Assembly (NCBI GenBank): GCA_002438565.1
Contig: DJPN01000009.1
Location: 1 to 13,393, forward strand
From: Alphaproteobacteria bacterium UBA6411
GTDB taxonomy: Bacteria; Pseudomonadota; Alphaproteobacteria; CAAGCB01; CAG-977
Direction: 5' to 3'
Length of the DNA: 13,393 nucleotides
Shown: piece by piece, positions 6,252 to 13,373 of the stretch
How the letters are laid out: every line of letters starts with the position of its first letter
Position numbering within the stretch: position 1 is the stretch's first letter
Program-made: the position numbers and the translations under genes
The notes under the pieces: generated by a model
Database searches by the model: none
What the model was told of the DNA's origin: nothing
What the model saw: the letters and a program-made list of their open reading frames with translations, nothing else

Positions 6252-7984
6252 TGAAAAAACTGTTTTTATTCTTTTGTTTGATTTTCGCCTCAACGCCCGC
6301 TTTTGCGGACTTTAAAGCGACGGTCAGCCGCACGACGCTGCCCGAAGGTGAAAGCTTTCAGCTGTATCTGCGCCAGAACGGCGATGCCGAACAGCCCGAT
6401 GTTTCCGTGCTGAACAAAGATTTTACCGTCGTCGGTCAGCGCAAAAGCTACAAGACAAGCATCATCAACGGCAAAGCGGAAAAGTACAACGAAAACATTT
6501 TGACGTTGATTCCCAAAACGGCGGGAACGGTTGTTCTGCCTGCGATTTATGCGGGAAAAGAGCACACTTCGCCCATGAATTTGACGGTTGTTCCCGCGGG
6601 AACGGCTTTGCCGGCCGCGGCGGGGCAGAAACAGCCCGTTCAATCCAAGGTGTTTTTGCGCGCGTCGCTGTCGGATGAAAAACCGTTTGTCGCTCAACAG
6701 GTTGTCTATACGGTCAGACTGTACACGAACGAAGACACCGTTTTGCTGGACGGCGCACTGACGCCGCCCGCCGCGGACGGCGTTGCCGTTGAACAGTGGG
6801 GCGAGGCAAGGCGGTCGCGGACTTTAATCAACGAAGCGCCGTACAACGTGCTGGAATACAAATTTTTGCTGTTTGCGCAAAAAAGCGGCAAAATCAAACT
6901 GGAAGCGCCGCGTTTTCAAGGGATTGTCAGCGATCCGGACGCGGGGCGGGATACGGATATTTTCGGGTTTCAGAGCGCTTTTTCGGGATTTTTCGGTCAA
7001 AAGAACATTGTTGTTCGGGCAAGCGACGCGACTTTGGACGTCAAACCTTTGCCTGACGGCGTGAAAACGGGGTGGCTGCCTGCGACTCATGTCGAAATCG
7101 CCGAAGAATTTTCCCCCGAATCGGCGTCGGTGGCTTTGGGCGAAGCGGTGACGCGCACGGTATCCGTTGCCGTGAACGGCGCGCGCGACACTCAAATTCC
7201 GGATCCGGATTTTCCCGCGGGCGACGGCTACAAGCTTTATCCGGGGCAGACGGATTCCAAAAAACTGTTTGACGATCAAGGCATTGTCGGCGTTAAAACC
7301 CGGCAAGTCGTTTTTATGCCGACAAAAACGGGGGATGTTGTTTTGCCCGCTTTGGAACTGCCGTGGTACGACGTTAAAAACCAAACGGTTCAAATCGCGG
7401 TTTTGCCGTCGAAAACAATCAAAGTGACGGGAACGATGCCGCCCGAACGCAATCGGGATGCCGATGCCGCCGCCGTTCCCGCCGAACAAGCGATGCCGCC
7501 CGCAGCGGATGTTGTGCCGCTTGCGCCGCCTGACAAAATGCCGGACTATCGTTTGTTTTTTGCCGGAATACTGGTTGGCGCCGGGGTGACGGGGCTGGCG
7601 TGGCTGACGGTCGGCCGGATAATGATTGTTCGCGTCCGCAAAGCCGAAGAGCGCCAAGCCGCTTTGCCGCGCCGCGCCGCGGAATCCGCATTAAAGCAGG
7701 CCTGTGCCGCAAACGATGCCGTTGCCGCCCGCATTGCTTTGCTGGAGATCGCCGCCCTGTATTGGGAAGACAATCCGCCGCTGACTTTGTCGGGCGTGGC
7801 GGACAGATTCCGCGATGCCGCTTTGGCGGGGCAAATTGACGCTTTGAACACTGTTTTGTACGCGCCCGCTTCCGTCGAATGGAACGGGGCGGGATTGTGG
7901 AAGGCGTTCAAGAAAACGAAACTTTATCGGAAAACGGCAGAAAAAAGCAGTGCCCCCCCCGTTCCGCCGCTGTATCCGACTTAA
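6251..7984 (+). CDS. batD: BatD family membrane-anchored periplasmic protein
   Basis: The 577-aa product starts with a signal peptide (MKKLFLFFCLIFASTPAFA, cleavage after residue 19). A long beta-rich periplasmic region follows, with BatD character: FKATVSRTTLPEGESFQLYL near the N-terminus, FTVVGQRKS, and later VVFMPTKTGDVVLPALELPW. A membrane helix lies at about 436-460 (FFAGILVGAGVTGLAWLTV). The roughly 115-residue cytoplasmic tail is helical and contains YWEDNPPLTLSGVADRF. BatD is the large periplasm-facing partner of the BatA/BatB VWA proteins. The ATG overlaps the preceding stop (TAATG) and has GAAGGA about 8 nt upstream, so translation is likely coupled. A run of eight C (7953-7960) lies near the 3' end and affects only the last residues. 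Confidence 0.88.
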   Translation: MKKLFLFFCLIFASTPAFADFKATVSRTTLPEGESFQLYLRQNGDAEQPDVSVLNKDFTVVGQRKSYKTSIINGKAEKYNENILTLIPKTAGTVVLPAIYAGKEHTSPMNLTVVPAGTALPAAAGQKQPVQSKVFLRASLSDEKPFVAQQVVYTVRLYTNEDTVLLDGALTPPAADGVAVEQWGEARRSRTLINEAPYNVLEYKFLLFAQKSGKIKLEAPRFQGIVSDPDAGRDTDIFGFQSAFSGFFGQKNIVVRASDATLDVKPLPDGVKTGWLPATHVEIAEEFSPESASVALGEAVTRTVSVAVNGARDTQIPDPDFPAGDGYKLYPGQTDSKKLFDDQGIVGVKTRQVVFMPTKTGDVVLPALELPWYDVKNQTVQIAVLPSKTIKVTGTMPPERNRDADAAAVPAEQAMPPAADVVPLAPPDKMPDYRLFFAGILVGAGVTGLAWLTVGRIMIVRVRKAEERQAALPRRAAESALKQACAANDAVAARIALLEIAALYWEDNPPLTLSGVADRFRDAALAGQIDALNTVLYAPASVEWNGAGLWKAFKKTKLYRKTAEKSSAPPVPPLYPT

Positions 7985-7988
7985 ATGT

Positions 7989-8017
7989 TTGCGTTCACTC
8001 CAATCCTTTTGTATAAC
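7989..8017 (+). promoter_or_regulatory. Promoter of the sensor/binding-protein pair
   Basis: TTGCGT (7989-7994), a 17-nt spacer and TATAAC (8012-8017) form a good sigma70-type promoter in the 55-bp gap after batD. The start site would be near 8024, only about 16 nt before the next ATG. Spacer and -10 overlap the left arm and loop of the inverted repeat at 8001-8032. Confidence 0.5.
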
Positions 8018-8032
8018 GGAAAAAAAGGATTG
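8001..8032 (+). promoter_or_regulatory. 10-bp inverted repeat covering the ribosome binding site of the sensor gene
   Basis: CAATCCTTTT (8001-8010) is perfectly complementary to AAAAGGATTG (8023-8032), with a 12-nt loop. The right arm contains AAGGAT, the only good ribosome binding site for the ATG at 8040. In an RNA reading through from batD the site would be paired. An RNA started at the local promoter (near 8024) would lack the left arm. There is no T tract after the stem, so it is not a standard terminator. Confidence 0.6.
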
Positions 8033-8039
8033 CCGTTAA

Positions 8040-9077
8040 ATGCGTATGTCTTTGTCGAATGTTGTGTTAATCGCTTTTTTGTGGGCAACGGCGATGTTCG
8101 CCGCCGTGGGCTATGTTTTTTCCGTTTATGACGAAGCATCCGTTTCTTTGCGCGATTCTGCGGTTCGCACCGCGCTGACGGCCGTTCACGGCGCTATTCG
8201 CGCCGAACTGGACAAAGGCAAGGCTTTGCCGCAAACGGAAACTTTGACGCCTTTGCTGGAACAATACACCAAGCTTTCCGCCGAAGCGGCAACGTTTTTC
8301 GTATTCGACGCGCTGTCGGGAAAAGTGCTGTACGGTTCTCGAAACGCTGCGGCGGGGACGGAAGTTCCGTTTGCTTTGTTGGAAAAGTGCAAAGCGGCCG
8401 GTCTGTTTTTCGCGGATGCTCAAAGCGATTTGAAAACGGCCGGCATGCCTGTAACGAATGCGTTGGAAAATGTTGTCGGCTGTGTTGCCGAACAAACGCA
8501 TGCGGATGAAAACGAACGCGACCGGTTGGTGCACGACGCGTTTCGAGCGTGGCTGCGGCTGACGTTAATCGGATTGGCCTGTATCGCCGTGTTGTATTTG
8601 AAAAGCTGCCTGCCGAACGGAAAACGGCGATTCGGTTTTGCCGGTTTGGCGGTTGTGCTGATTTTGATGCTGGTTCCGTCCGCCGTGTCCCAAATGTGCG
8701 AATCGTTTGAGCAGAATCTGAAAGCGCCGATTGCTTTAAAAGCCAAAACGGTGGCGCGGACGGTGGCGCAAGCCGTCGAAAAATCCGTGGGCGGCGGAAT
8801 TCCTTTTTCCCAAATCGCGGGGACGGACGCGTTTTTGGAACAGATACGCAAAACGAATCCGGAACTGCTGTTTATTTTACTGACGGATAAAACGGGACGG
8901 GTTTTATTTGAAAACGGCAGTACGCAGCAGGCTTTTGAAACAAATGTGCGCACGGGCGGCGTGACTTTGAAAAAAGGATACTTTAACGCGGCCGAACCGG
9001 TTGTGGCGAATTCCGCCGCTGTCGGCTGGGTGCAAATCGGCGTGAATGAAAGGTTTGTGCGTGAAAAGATTTTTTAG
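8040..9077 (+). CDS. Membrane protein with two Cache-like sensor regions and no output domain
   Basis: The 345-aa product has an N-terminal membrane helix (7-29) and a first extracytoplasmic region (30-168) with a PAS/Cache-like ATFFVFDALSGKVLYGSR segment. Two closely spaced helices follow (171-187 and 198-217), then a second region (218-345) with LLFILLTDKTGRVLFENG and a Cache-like ending EPVVANSAAVGWVQIGVNER. Single-Cache domains of sensor kinases and chemoreceptors end this way just before a membrane helix, but here the protein stops after VREKIF. No kinase, GGDEF, HAMP or methyl-accepting region is present. It overlaps the next gene by 17 nt, and the pairing suggests joint ligand sensing or capture. 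The ATG at 8040 fits the AAGGAT site; Met3 (8046) is an alternative. The topology is read from hydrophobicity, and I do not recognise the exact family. Confidence 0.6.
   Translation: MRMSLSNVVLIAFLWATAMFAAVGYVFSVYDEASVSLRDSAVRTALTAVHGAIRAELDKGKALPQTETLTPLLEQYTKLSAEAATFFVFDALSGKVLYGSRNAAAGTEVPFALLEKCKAAGLFFADAQSDLKTAGMPVTNALENVVGCVAEQTHADENERDRLVHDAFRAWLRLTLIGLACIAVLYLKSCLPNGKRRFGFAGLAVVLILMLVPSAVSQMCESFEQNLKAPIALKAKTVARTVAQAVEKSVGGGIPFSQIAGTDAFLEQIRKTNPELLFILLTDKTGRVLFENGSTQQAFETNVRTGGVTLKKGYFNAAEPVVANSAAVGWVQIGVNERFVREKIF
9049..9053 (+). promoter_or_regulatory. Ribosome binding site that selects a GTG start
   Basis: AAAGG at 9049-9053 lies 7 nt before the GTG at 9061. The in-frame ATG at 9046 has no comparable site upstream, and starting there would put MKGLC before an otherwise normal signal peptide. 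This favours the GTG. Confidence 0.6.
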
Positions 9078-10062
9078 CTTGATGCTGATCGGATGCTGTT
9101 TGGCCGCCCCTGCTTTCGGGAGGGCGGAAAAGCACGTTGCTTTCGTGCTGTGGAACGGGTGCGACGAAGCTTGCCGCGGTTTTCAAGACGCTTTGAAAGC
9201 AAGCGGTTCCGTCACGGCTTTGACTCTGTACGATTTAAAGAAGGATTTAAACGAAATTCCGCATGTGTTGGCGGAAATAAAGCGCACCCGACCGGATTTG
9301 CTGGCAACATGGGGGACTTTGCCGACATTGAAGCTGGTCGGATCCGATAAAGACGCCTTGTCCGCCGACTATATAACATCGATTCCGACCGTCTTTATGG
9401 TGGTGTCCCAACCCGTCGAAAGCGGGCTGGTGTCAGCCCTGTCGTCCCAAGGGCGCAATATTACGGGAGTGACTTCGCTGGTTCCCGTTTCCGAACAACT
9501 GCAGGCGGCGCGGCAGTTCAAACTGTTTGACAGAATCGGCATTGTTTACAATGCTCAAGAATCCAATTCCGTTTCGGTTGTGGAACAGGTCAAAAAATAT
9601 GCCTTAATGATGAATTTCGATGTTATCGAACGGAAAGTTCCTTTAAATTCGGACGGCAAACCCGATGCATCGAAAATTGAAAAAGCCGTTGCCGAAATTG
9701 CCGAACAAAAGGCGGGATTGATTTATTTGCCGCCAGACGCTTTTATGAATGTCAACAGGGACGTGCTGACACAGGCCGCGGCGGATGCGGGCATCCCCGT
9801 TTTTTCGGCATCCGAAGCTGCCGTTGTCCACGGGGAAGCTTTGTTTGCATTTGTACACCGCTATTATACAATCGGTTTGTTTGCAGGACAAAAAGCCGTT
9901 CAAATTTTACAAAACGGGATTCCCGCGTACGACATTCCGATTGAATCCCCGCGCCGAGGCGTCTTTGTCGTCAATATGACGGTGGCGCGGAAATTGGGAA
10001 TTTATCCGCCGTTGAGCTTGGTTCAAGCGGCGGATTTCGTCAACATTCCCAAAAATCAATAA
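9061..10062 (+). CDS. ABC-type substrate-binding protein of the ABC_sub_bind (PF04392) type, without a nearby transporter
   Basis: From the GTG start the product has 333 aa. Residues 1-20 (starting VKRFFSLMLIGCC) are a signal peptide with likely cleavage after AFG. L-I-G-C at 9-12 resembles a lipobox, but the hydrophobic stretch before it is short. The mature part has the two-lobe layout of PF04392 proteins: FQDALKASG, then RPDLLATWGTLPT, IPTVFMVVSQPVESGLV, the characteristic GRNITGVTSLVPVSEQL, the second-lobe strand KLFDRIGIVYNAQESNS, AGLIYLPPDAFMNVNRD, IPVFSASEAAVVHGEALFAF, and a C-terminal NMTVARKLGIYPPLSL. Such proteins bind small ligands (often amino-acid-like) for ABC importers or sensor systems. 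No permease or ATPase gene is adjacent. It overlaps the upstream sensor gene by 17 nt, and its 3' end overlaps the convergent gene by 7 nt. An alternative start is the ATG at 9046. Confidence 0.82.
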   Translation: MKRFFSLMLIGCCLAAPAFGRAEKHVAFVLWNGCDEACRGFQDALKASGSVTALTLYDLKKDLNEIPHVLAEIKRTRPDLLATWGTLPTLKLVGSDKDALSADYITSIPTVFMVVSQPVESGLVSALSSQGRNITGVTSLVPVSEQLQAARQFKLFDRIGIVYNAQESNSVSVVEQVKKYALMMNFDVIERKVPLNSDGKPDASKIEKAVAEIAEQKAGLIYLPPDAFMNVNRDVLTQAAADAGIPVFSASEAAVVHGEALFAFVHRYYTIGLFAGQKAVQILQNGIPAYDIPIESPRRGVFVVNMTVARKLGIYPPLSLVQAADFVNIPKNQ

Positions 10063-10469
10063 ATTTTTGACGCCGACGGAAGGGGGCTCTTTTGTCCGCG
10101 CGGCAACAGATATTGCCCCTGCGGGGTTTGCAGCGATCCGTCCGAATACAGGCTGAATTGCATAAGCGGCATTTGCGCAAAACGAATCAGCGTGTCCGGA
10201 CAATCCGACATTTTTTTCTTTTGCAGACGATATCCGCCGACTTTGGCGCGGACATACTGGTTTTTCAGCTCTTTTTCAACGGCTTCGTTCGGCGACGTGT
10301 TCGCAAAATAGCGGCTGACGATTTCTTCGTATTTATACAAAGCCTTTGACCCGCAGGCCAGCGCAACCCCTGCCAAAGTGCCGAATTGCTGAGCTTCGGA
10401 CATTGTTTCGGCTTGTGCGCAGGGAATGCTCAAAAACCAAACAAGGGATAAAATCACGTTTTTTATCAT
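10056..10469 (-). CDS. Small exported protein of unknown function
   Basis: The 137-aa product begins with a clear signal peptide (MIKNVILSLVWFLSIPCAQA, cleavage before ETMSEAQ). The mature part is mostly helical, with GTLAGVALACGSKALYKYEE followed by a basic segment and a polar C-terminus. Two cysteines in the mature part (Cys39 and Cys90) could form a disulfide. AAGGTG upstream of the ATG supports the start. I do not recognise the family. It follows the M23 peptidase gene by 33 nt on the same strand, so it is probably co-transcribed and may have an envelope role. Its last 7 nt overlap the end of the convergent substrate-binding protein gene. Confidence 0.7.
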   Translation of the reverse strand: MIKNVILSLVWFLSIPCAQAETMSEAQQFGTLAGVALACGSKALYKYEEIVSRYFANTSPNEAVEKELKNQYVRAKVGGYRLQKKKMSDCPDTLIRFAQMPLMQFSLYSDGSLQTPQGQYLLPRGQKSPLPSASKIY

Positions 10470-10502
10470 AACCGGACACCTTGATGCGTTTGAATGAAGT
10501 TT

Positions 10503-12134
10503 TTAAACACGCGGGGATTTTGTTCTGCGGTAAGCCGTTTTTTGTGTTTTAGGTTTGCGGGCGGATTTTGCTTTCTTGACTTTTTTCGGTTCTTGATACG
10601 CCATTTTGCGGCTTTCGGGCAGAGCTTCGGCCTTGGCGTACGCCGTTTCGTCCGTCATTTTTTCGCGCATTTGGTTGCGCGCGTCCAGAAACAGGCTCAA
10701 TTCCGTGCCGACCAGCTTGCGCTGAGCCGTAATCTGCTGTGTCGTCGGGTTGATTTTCTGCCCGTTTTTAATCAGTTCCCAATGCAGATGCGGTCCCGTC
10801 GAACGCCCCGTATTGCCCACATAGCCGATGACTTCGCCCGCTTTGACGCGTTTGCCGACATAAATTTTGTCGTCGATTCGGCTCATGTGCGCATAGGCCG
10901 ACGAATATTCCGAATTATGCTTGATTTGCACATAACGGCCGTAGGAACCGCGCCGTCCCGATTGCGTAACCGTGCCTTCCCCCGGCGCGCGGATCGGCGT
11001 CCCTATCGGTGCGCCGAAATCAACCCCCCAATGCATGAGTTTGTATCCCAGGATGGGATGTTTCCTTTGCCCGAAACGGGATGTTATGCGCGGGTTTTTC
11101 AGCGGATGCATGACGAACAGCTTGCGGGCGATTTTGCCCTTGTCGTCGTAAAAATCCTCGTGTCCTTTGCTGTCCGTGTAGCGGTAGCGTTCGTGCGTTC
11201 CCGTCGTTTTCAGATTCAGCGCGGCGTAAAGCAGTTCGCCGTTGCCCGTCGGTTCGTTGTTTTTGTTGTATTCTTTGTTAAAGACGGCGGTGAACGAATC
11301 GCCCTTGCGCAAATCGCGCGTAAAGTCGATGGGACCGTCGAAAGCCCAGATAATCTGTGAAATCACATTAGTCGGAATACCGCTTTGTTTGGCATTGACG
11401 ACGAAAGCCCCGTCAATGTCGCCCGATGCGATTTCGGCTTTAAGCGTGACTTCGGGCGGCAGCATGGAGGCTTCAAACGCATCGTCTACGCCGCGCGCCG
11501 CCGTATAGCGATTGCCGTGGCGGTCTTCCAGTGTGACGGAAAGCAAGTGGCTGTTGCCGTCGTTGTCTTTGGTCGTGCCGACTTCGACCGTGTCGCCGAT
11601 TTGAACCTGTTTCAAATTCAAAACATCGGACAGAGCCGTTGTGATTTGATAGCTTTCTTGATTTGTCAATCCGGCGCGGCGCAAAACGACGGCCAAGCTT
11701 TCGCGCGGTTTGACTTCAAATTTTTCAAGACTGTCGGGAACGGGGGCTTCCTCGGCTTCCGGTGTTTCGGCGGTTTGTTCCTCGGCGGACTCGGGGGCTT
11801 CGGCGGGGGACAAGGGCAGGTTGATTTCCGCCGTCGGCGTCAATGACGGCGTTTCGGCAACGCGCTCTTCTATCAGCTGAGCCGTTTCCAGCTCTTTGGC
11901 GGACGGGACGGTCCAATGAAAAACGGCCAGAGTGGACAGCGCGCCCAGCGCCGTTCCGATTAGAAAAGAGGGCAGCGCTTTATTGCGTTTAACGGAAAAT
12001 CCGTTCGTCGAAAAATCGTCCGCAACCAATTCCGCCGCGCTGTCGCTCAAGCGTTCAAACAAACAGCGTGTCGATTCCGCGATTCGTTTCAAGCATCCCG
12101 TCTGCAATGCATGGTTTTCCGTATTTTCCGACAT
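10503..12134 (-). CDS. Membrane-anchored M23 family metallopeptidase (LytM/MepM-like murein endopeptidase)
   Basis: The 543-aa protein has a short cytoplasmic N-terminus, one membrane helix (about 55-73), an acidic Pro/Glu-rich linker (85-135), a LysM/OapA-like segment (about 137-185, FEVKPRESLAVVLRRAGLT) and a middle domain. A complete M23 domain follows at about 340-465. Zinc and catalytic residues are present: HWGVD (His368, Asp372), AYAHMS (His416) and PHLHWE (His449, His451). The layout matches MepM/YebA-type DD-endopeptidases that cut peptidoglycan cross-links. A basic tail (about 510-543, rich in Lys and Arg) follows the catalytic domain. The ATG at 12134 is chosen because AAAAGGA lies 7 nt upstream; a start 9 codons earlier lacks a site. 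The gene begins 62 nt after the rlmB stop. Confidence 0.92.
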   Translation of the reverse strand: MSENTENHALQTGCLKRIAESTRCLFERLSDSAAELVADDFSTNGFSVKRNKALPSFLIGTALGALSTLAVFHWTVPSAKELETAQLIEERVAETPSLTPTAEINLPLSPAEAPESAEEQTAETPEAEEAPVPDSLEKFEVKPRESLAVVLRRAGLTNQESYQITTALSDVLNLKQVQIGDTVEVGTTKDNDGNSHLLSVTLEDRHGNRYTAARGVDDAFEASMLPPEVTLKAEIASGDIDGAFVVNAKQSGIPTNVISQIIWAFDGPIDFTRDLRKGDSFTAVFNKEYNKNNEPTGNGELLYAALNLKTTGTHERYRYTDSKGHEDFYDDKGKIARKLFVMHPLKNPRITSRFGQRKHPILGYKLMHWGVDFGAPIGTPIRAPGEGTVTQSGRRGSYGRYVQIKHNSEYSSAYAHMSRIDDKIYVGKRVKAGEVIGYVGNTGRSTGPHLHWELIKNGQKINPTTQQITAQRKLVGTELSLFLDARNQMREKMTDETAYAKAEALPESRKMAYQEPKKVKKAKSARKPKTQKTAYRRTKSPRV

Positions 12135-12196
12135 TCCCGAATCCTTTTTCAAAAAACACAATGTGCTAGAAGTAGCCCCAAATTGCTAAGATAAGT

Positions 12197-12961
12197 TTAA
12201 AGTCGCTGGCTCAGGTCATACAAAGCGATTGCCGCAGCGTTCGACACGTTCAAACTTTCGACTTTGGGCGATATGGGCAGTTTGACCATAAAATCGCAGT
12301 TTTCCGCGGTCAAACGGCGTAAACCGTAGCCCTCTGACCCCATGACGAGGGCGATTTTTTTCGGCAGGTCCGCTTCACGCAGCGTTTTGTCCGCGCGCCC
12401 GTCCATGCCGACGCACCAATAGCCTTTGTCTTTCAAATCCTGCATGGTGCGCGACAGATTCGACACGGCGGCAAGGGGAACAAGCTCCAGCGCGCCCGAC
12501 GCCGATTTCGCCAAAGTCCCCGTCGCTTCGGGGGCGTTGCGTTCCGTCATCAGCACCGCGTCCGCTCCGAACGCCGCGGCAGAGCGCAAGATTGCCCCGA
12601 CGTTGTGCGGGTCCGTTACTTGGTCAAGCAAAACCACCAAAGACGAATCCTTTTCGGGCAAATCGTCTATATAAAAGTCGGGCAGGGGCTGAACCAGCGC
12701 CGCAATGCCTTGATGCACAGCGCCTTTGGGCAGCAGCTGGTCAAGATCGGCGCGCGAAACCGATTCGTATTCGATTTCTTTGTGCAGGGTGTTTGCCAGC
12801 TCGCCCGCCGTTTCCTTGGTCATCAGCAAACGCAGAACCGTGCGATTCGGATTTTGAAGCGCCGCCGTCACAGGGTGATAGCCGTACAGCCACAGCCCTT
12901 TTCCCGTGTTCGATTCGGGTTTCCGCGGTTGAAAAGCGTTCTTTTTGTCGTGTTTAGCCAT
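12197..12961 (-). CDS. rlmB: 23S rRNA (guanosine-2'-O-)-methyltransferase RlmB (TrmH/SpoU family)
   Basis: The 254-aa protein has the SpoU substrate-binding domain (about 24-95, GLWLYGYHPVTAAL) and a SPOUT methyltransferase domain. The three SpoU motifs are present: DPHNVGAILR (117-126), VMGSEGYGLRR (206-216) and PISPKVESLNVSNAAAIAL (229-247). RlmB methylates the 2'-O of G2251 in the ribosomal P loop using S-adenosylmethionine. TrmH-type tRNA Gm18 methylases share the motifs, but the N-terminal domain and length favour RlmB. The start MAKHDKKN at 12961 is preferred; an extension to 13006 is possible but lacks a ribosome binding site. The gene diverges from the tRNA-Tyr/tRNA-Gly/tuf cluster, an arrangement familiar from alphaproteobacteria. 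Confidence 0.93.
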   Translation of the reverse strand: MAKHDKKNAFQPRKPESNTGKGLWLYGYHPVTAALQNPNRTVLRLLMTKETAGELANTLHKEIEYESVSRADLDQLLPKGAVHQGIAALVQPLPDFYIDDLPEKDSSLVVLLDQVTDPHNVGAILRSAAAFGADAVLMTERNAPEATGTLAKSASGALELVPLAAVSNLSRTMQDLKDKGYWCVGMDGRADKTLREADLPKKIALVMGSEGYGLRRLTAENCDFMVKLPISPKVESLNVSNAAAIALYDLSQRL

Positions 12962-13045
12962 ATCCGTACTCTTTATAACAATAAGCTTTGTCATCGGTTT
13001 TAGCATATTTTTTTAAAAGAAAAAGACTTTATTTCATTTTTTATG

Positions 13046-13075
13046 TTGACAAACGCCCCTCAAATCCCGTATTCA
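13046..13075 (+). promoter_or_regulatory. Promoter of the tRNA-Tyr / tRNA-Gly / tuf unit
   Basis: A perfect TTGACA (13046-13051) is followed after 18 nt by TATTCA (13070-13075), placing the start near 13082, about 20 nt before tRNA-Tyr. A small hairpin (GTTGC at 13082-13086, GCAAC at 13091-13095) would sit in the 5' leader. The 141-bp divergent spacer (12962-13102) contains no gene. The AT-rich left half must also hold the rlmB promoter, but I see no convincing box pair for it. Confidence 0.6.
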
Positions 13076-13102
13076 AAAGGCGTTGCTTTTGCAACATGGA
13101 AC

Positions 13103-13188
13103 GGATGGGTGGCCGAGTGGTTAATGGCAGCAGACTGTAAATCTGCCCGCGTGAGCGTACGCTAGTTCGAATCTAGCCCCATCCACCA
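13103..13188 (+). tRNA. tRNA-Tyr (anticodon GUA)
   Basis: The 86-nt class II tRNA folds fully. The acceptor stem is GGATGGG/CCCATCC, the D arm is GCC/GGC, and the anticodon stem is GCAGA/TCTGC with loop CTGTAAA (anticodon GTA at 13137-13139). It has a long variable arm and a T arm GCTAG/CTAGC with loop TTCGAAT. The discriminator is A and the CCA end is encoded (13186-13188). Confidence 0.96.
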
Positions 13189-13192
13189 TCCT

Positions 13193-13266
13193 GCGGGTGT
13201 AGCTCAATGGTAGAGCAGAAGCCTTCCAAGCTTACTACGTGGGTTCGATTCCCATCACCCGCTCCA
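13193..13266 (+). tRNA. tRNA-Gly (anticodon UCC)
   Basis: The 74-nt tRNA has acceptor stem GCGGGTG/CACCCGC, D stem GCTC/GAGC, and anticodon loop CTTCCAA with TCC at 13225-13227. The T stem is GTGGG/CCCAT around TTCGATT. The discriminator is T, with encoded CCA. The outermost anticodon-stem pair (27:43) is a G-A mismatch. It lies 4 nt after tRNA-Tyr and is co-transcribed with it. Confidence 0.96.
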
Positions 13267-13323
13267 TCAGAAGCTTGAAAAGAGCGAAGGGAAACATCCT
13301 TACTTTTTTCCTGCATTTTCGCG

Positions 13324-13345
13324 GCCGCCGACGAGGGGGCTTTTT
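13324..13345 (+). terminator. Possible attenuator or weak terminator between tRNA-Gly and tuf
   Basis: GCCGCC (13324-13329) can pair with GGGGGC (13335-13340) around a GACGA loop with one internal mismatch, directly followed by TTTTTGTTT. It lies in the 107-bp spacer (13267-13373) between the tRNA genes and tuf. It could end part of the tRNA transcripts and tune readthrough into tuf. A weaker 4-bp hairpin (13287-13301) followed by T6 lies upstream. Confidence 0.4.
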
Positions 13346-13373
13346 GTTTAATACGGATAGGGATATCTACAAA

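Noticed and set aside
5808..6293. 161-codon minus-strand frame rich in Leu and Phe that looks like a membrane protein
   Set aside because: It is the reverse reading of the CAA/AAC-rich Q/N tract; the Leu/Phe richness is a codon artefact.
6824..7657. 277-codon open frame on the minus strand opposite batD
   Set aside because: It lacks domain features and is rich in Arg, Phe and Asn as expected of an antisense reading of this gene.
9046..9060. ATG start five codons before the chosen GTG of the binding protein
   Set aside because: It has no good ribosome binding site, while AAAGG is ideally placed for the GTG. It remains an alternative.
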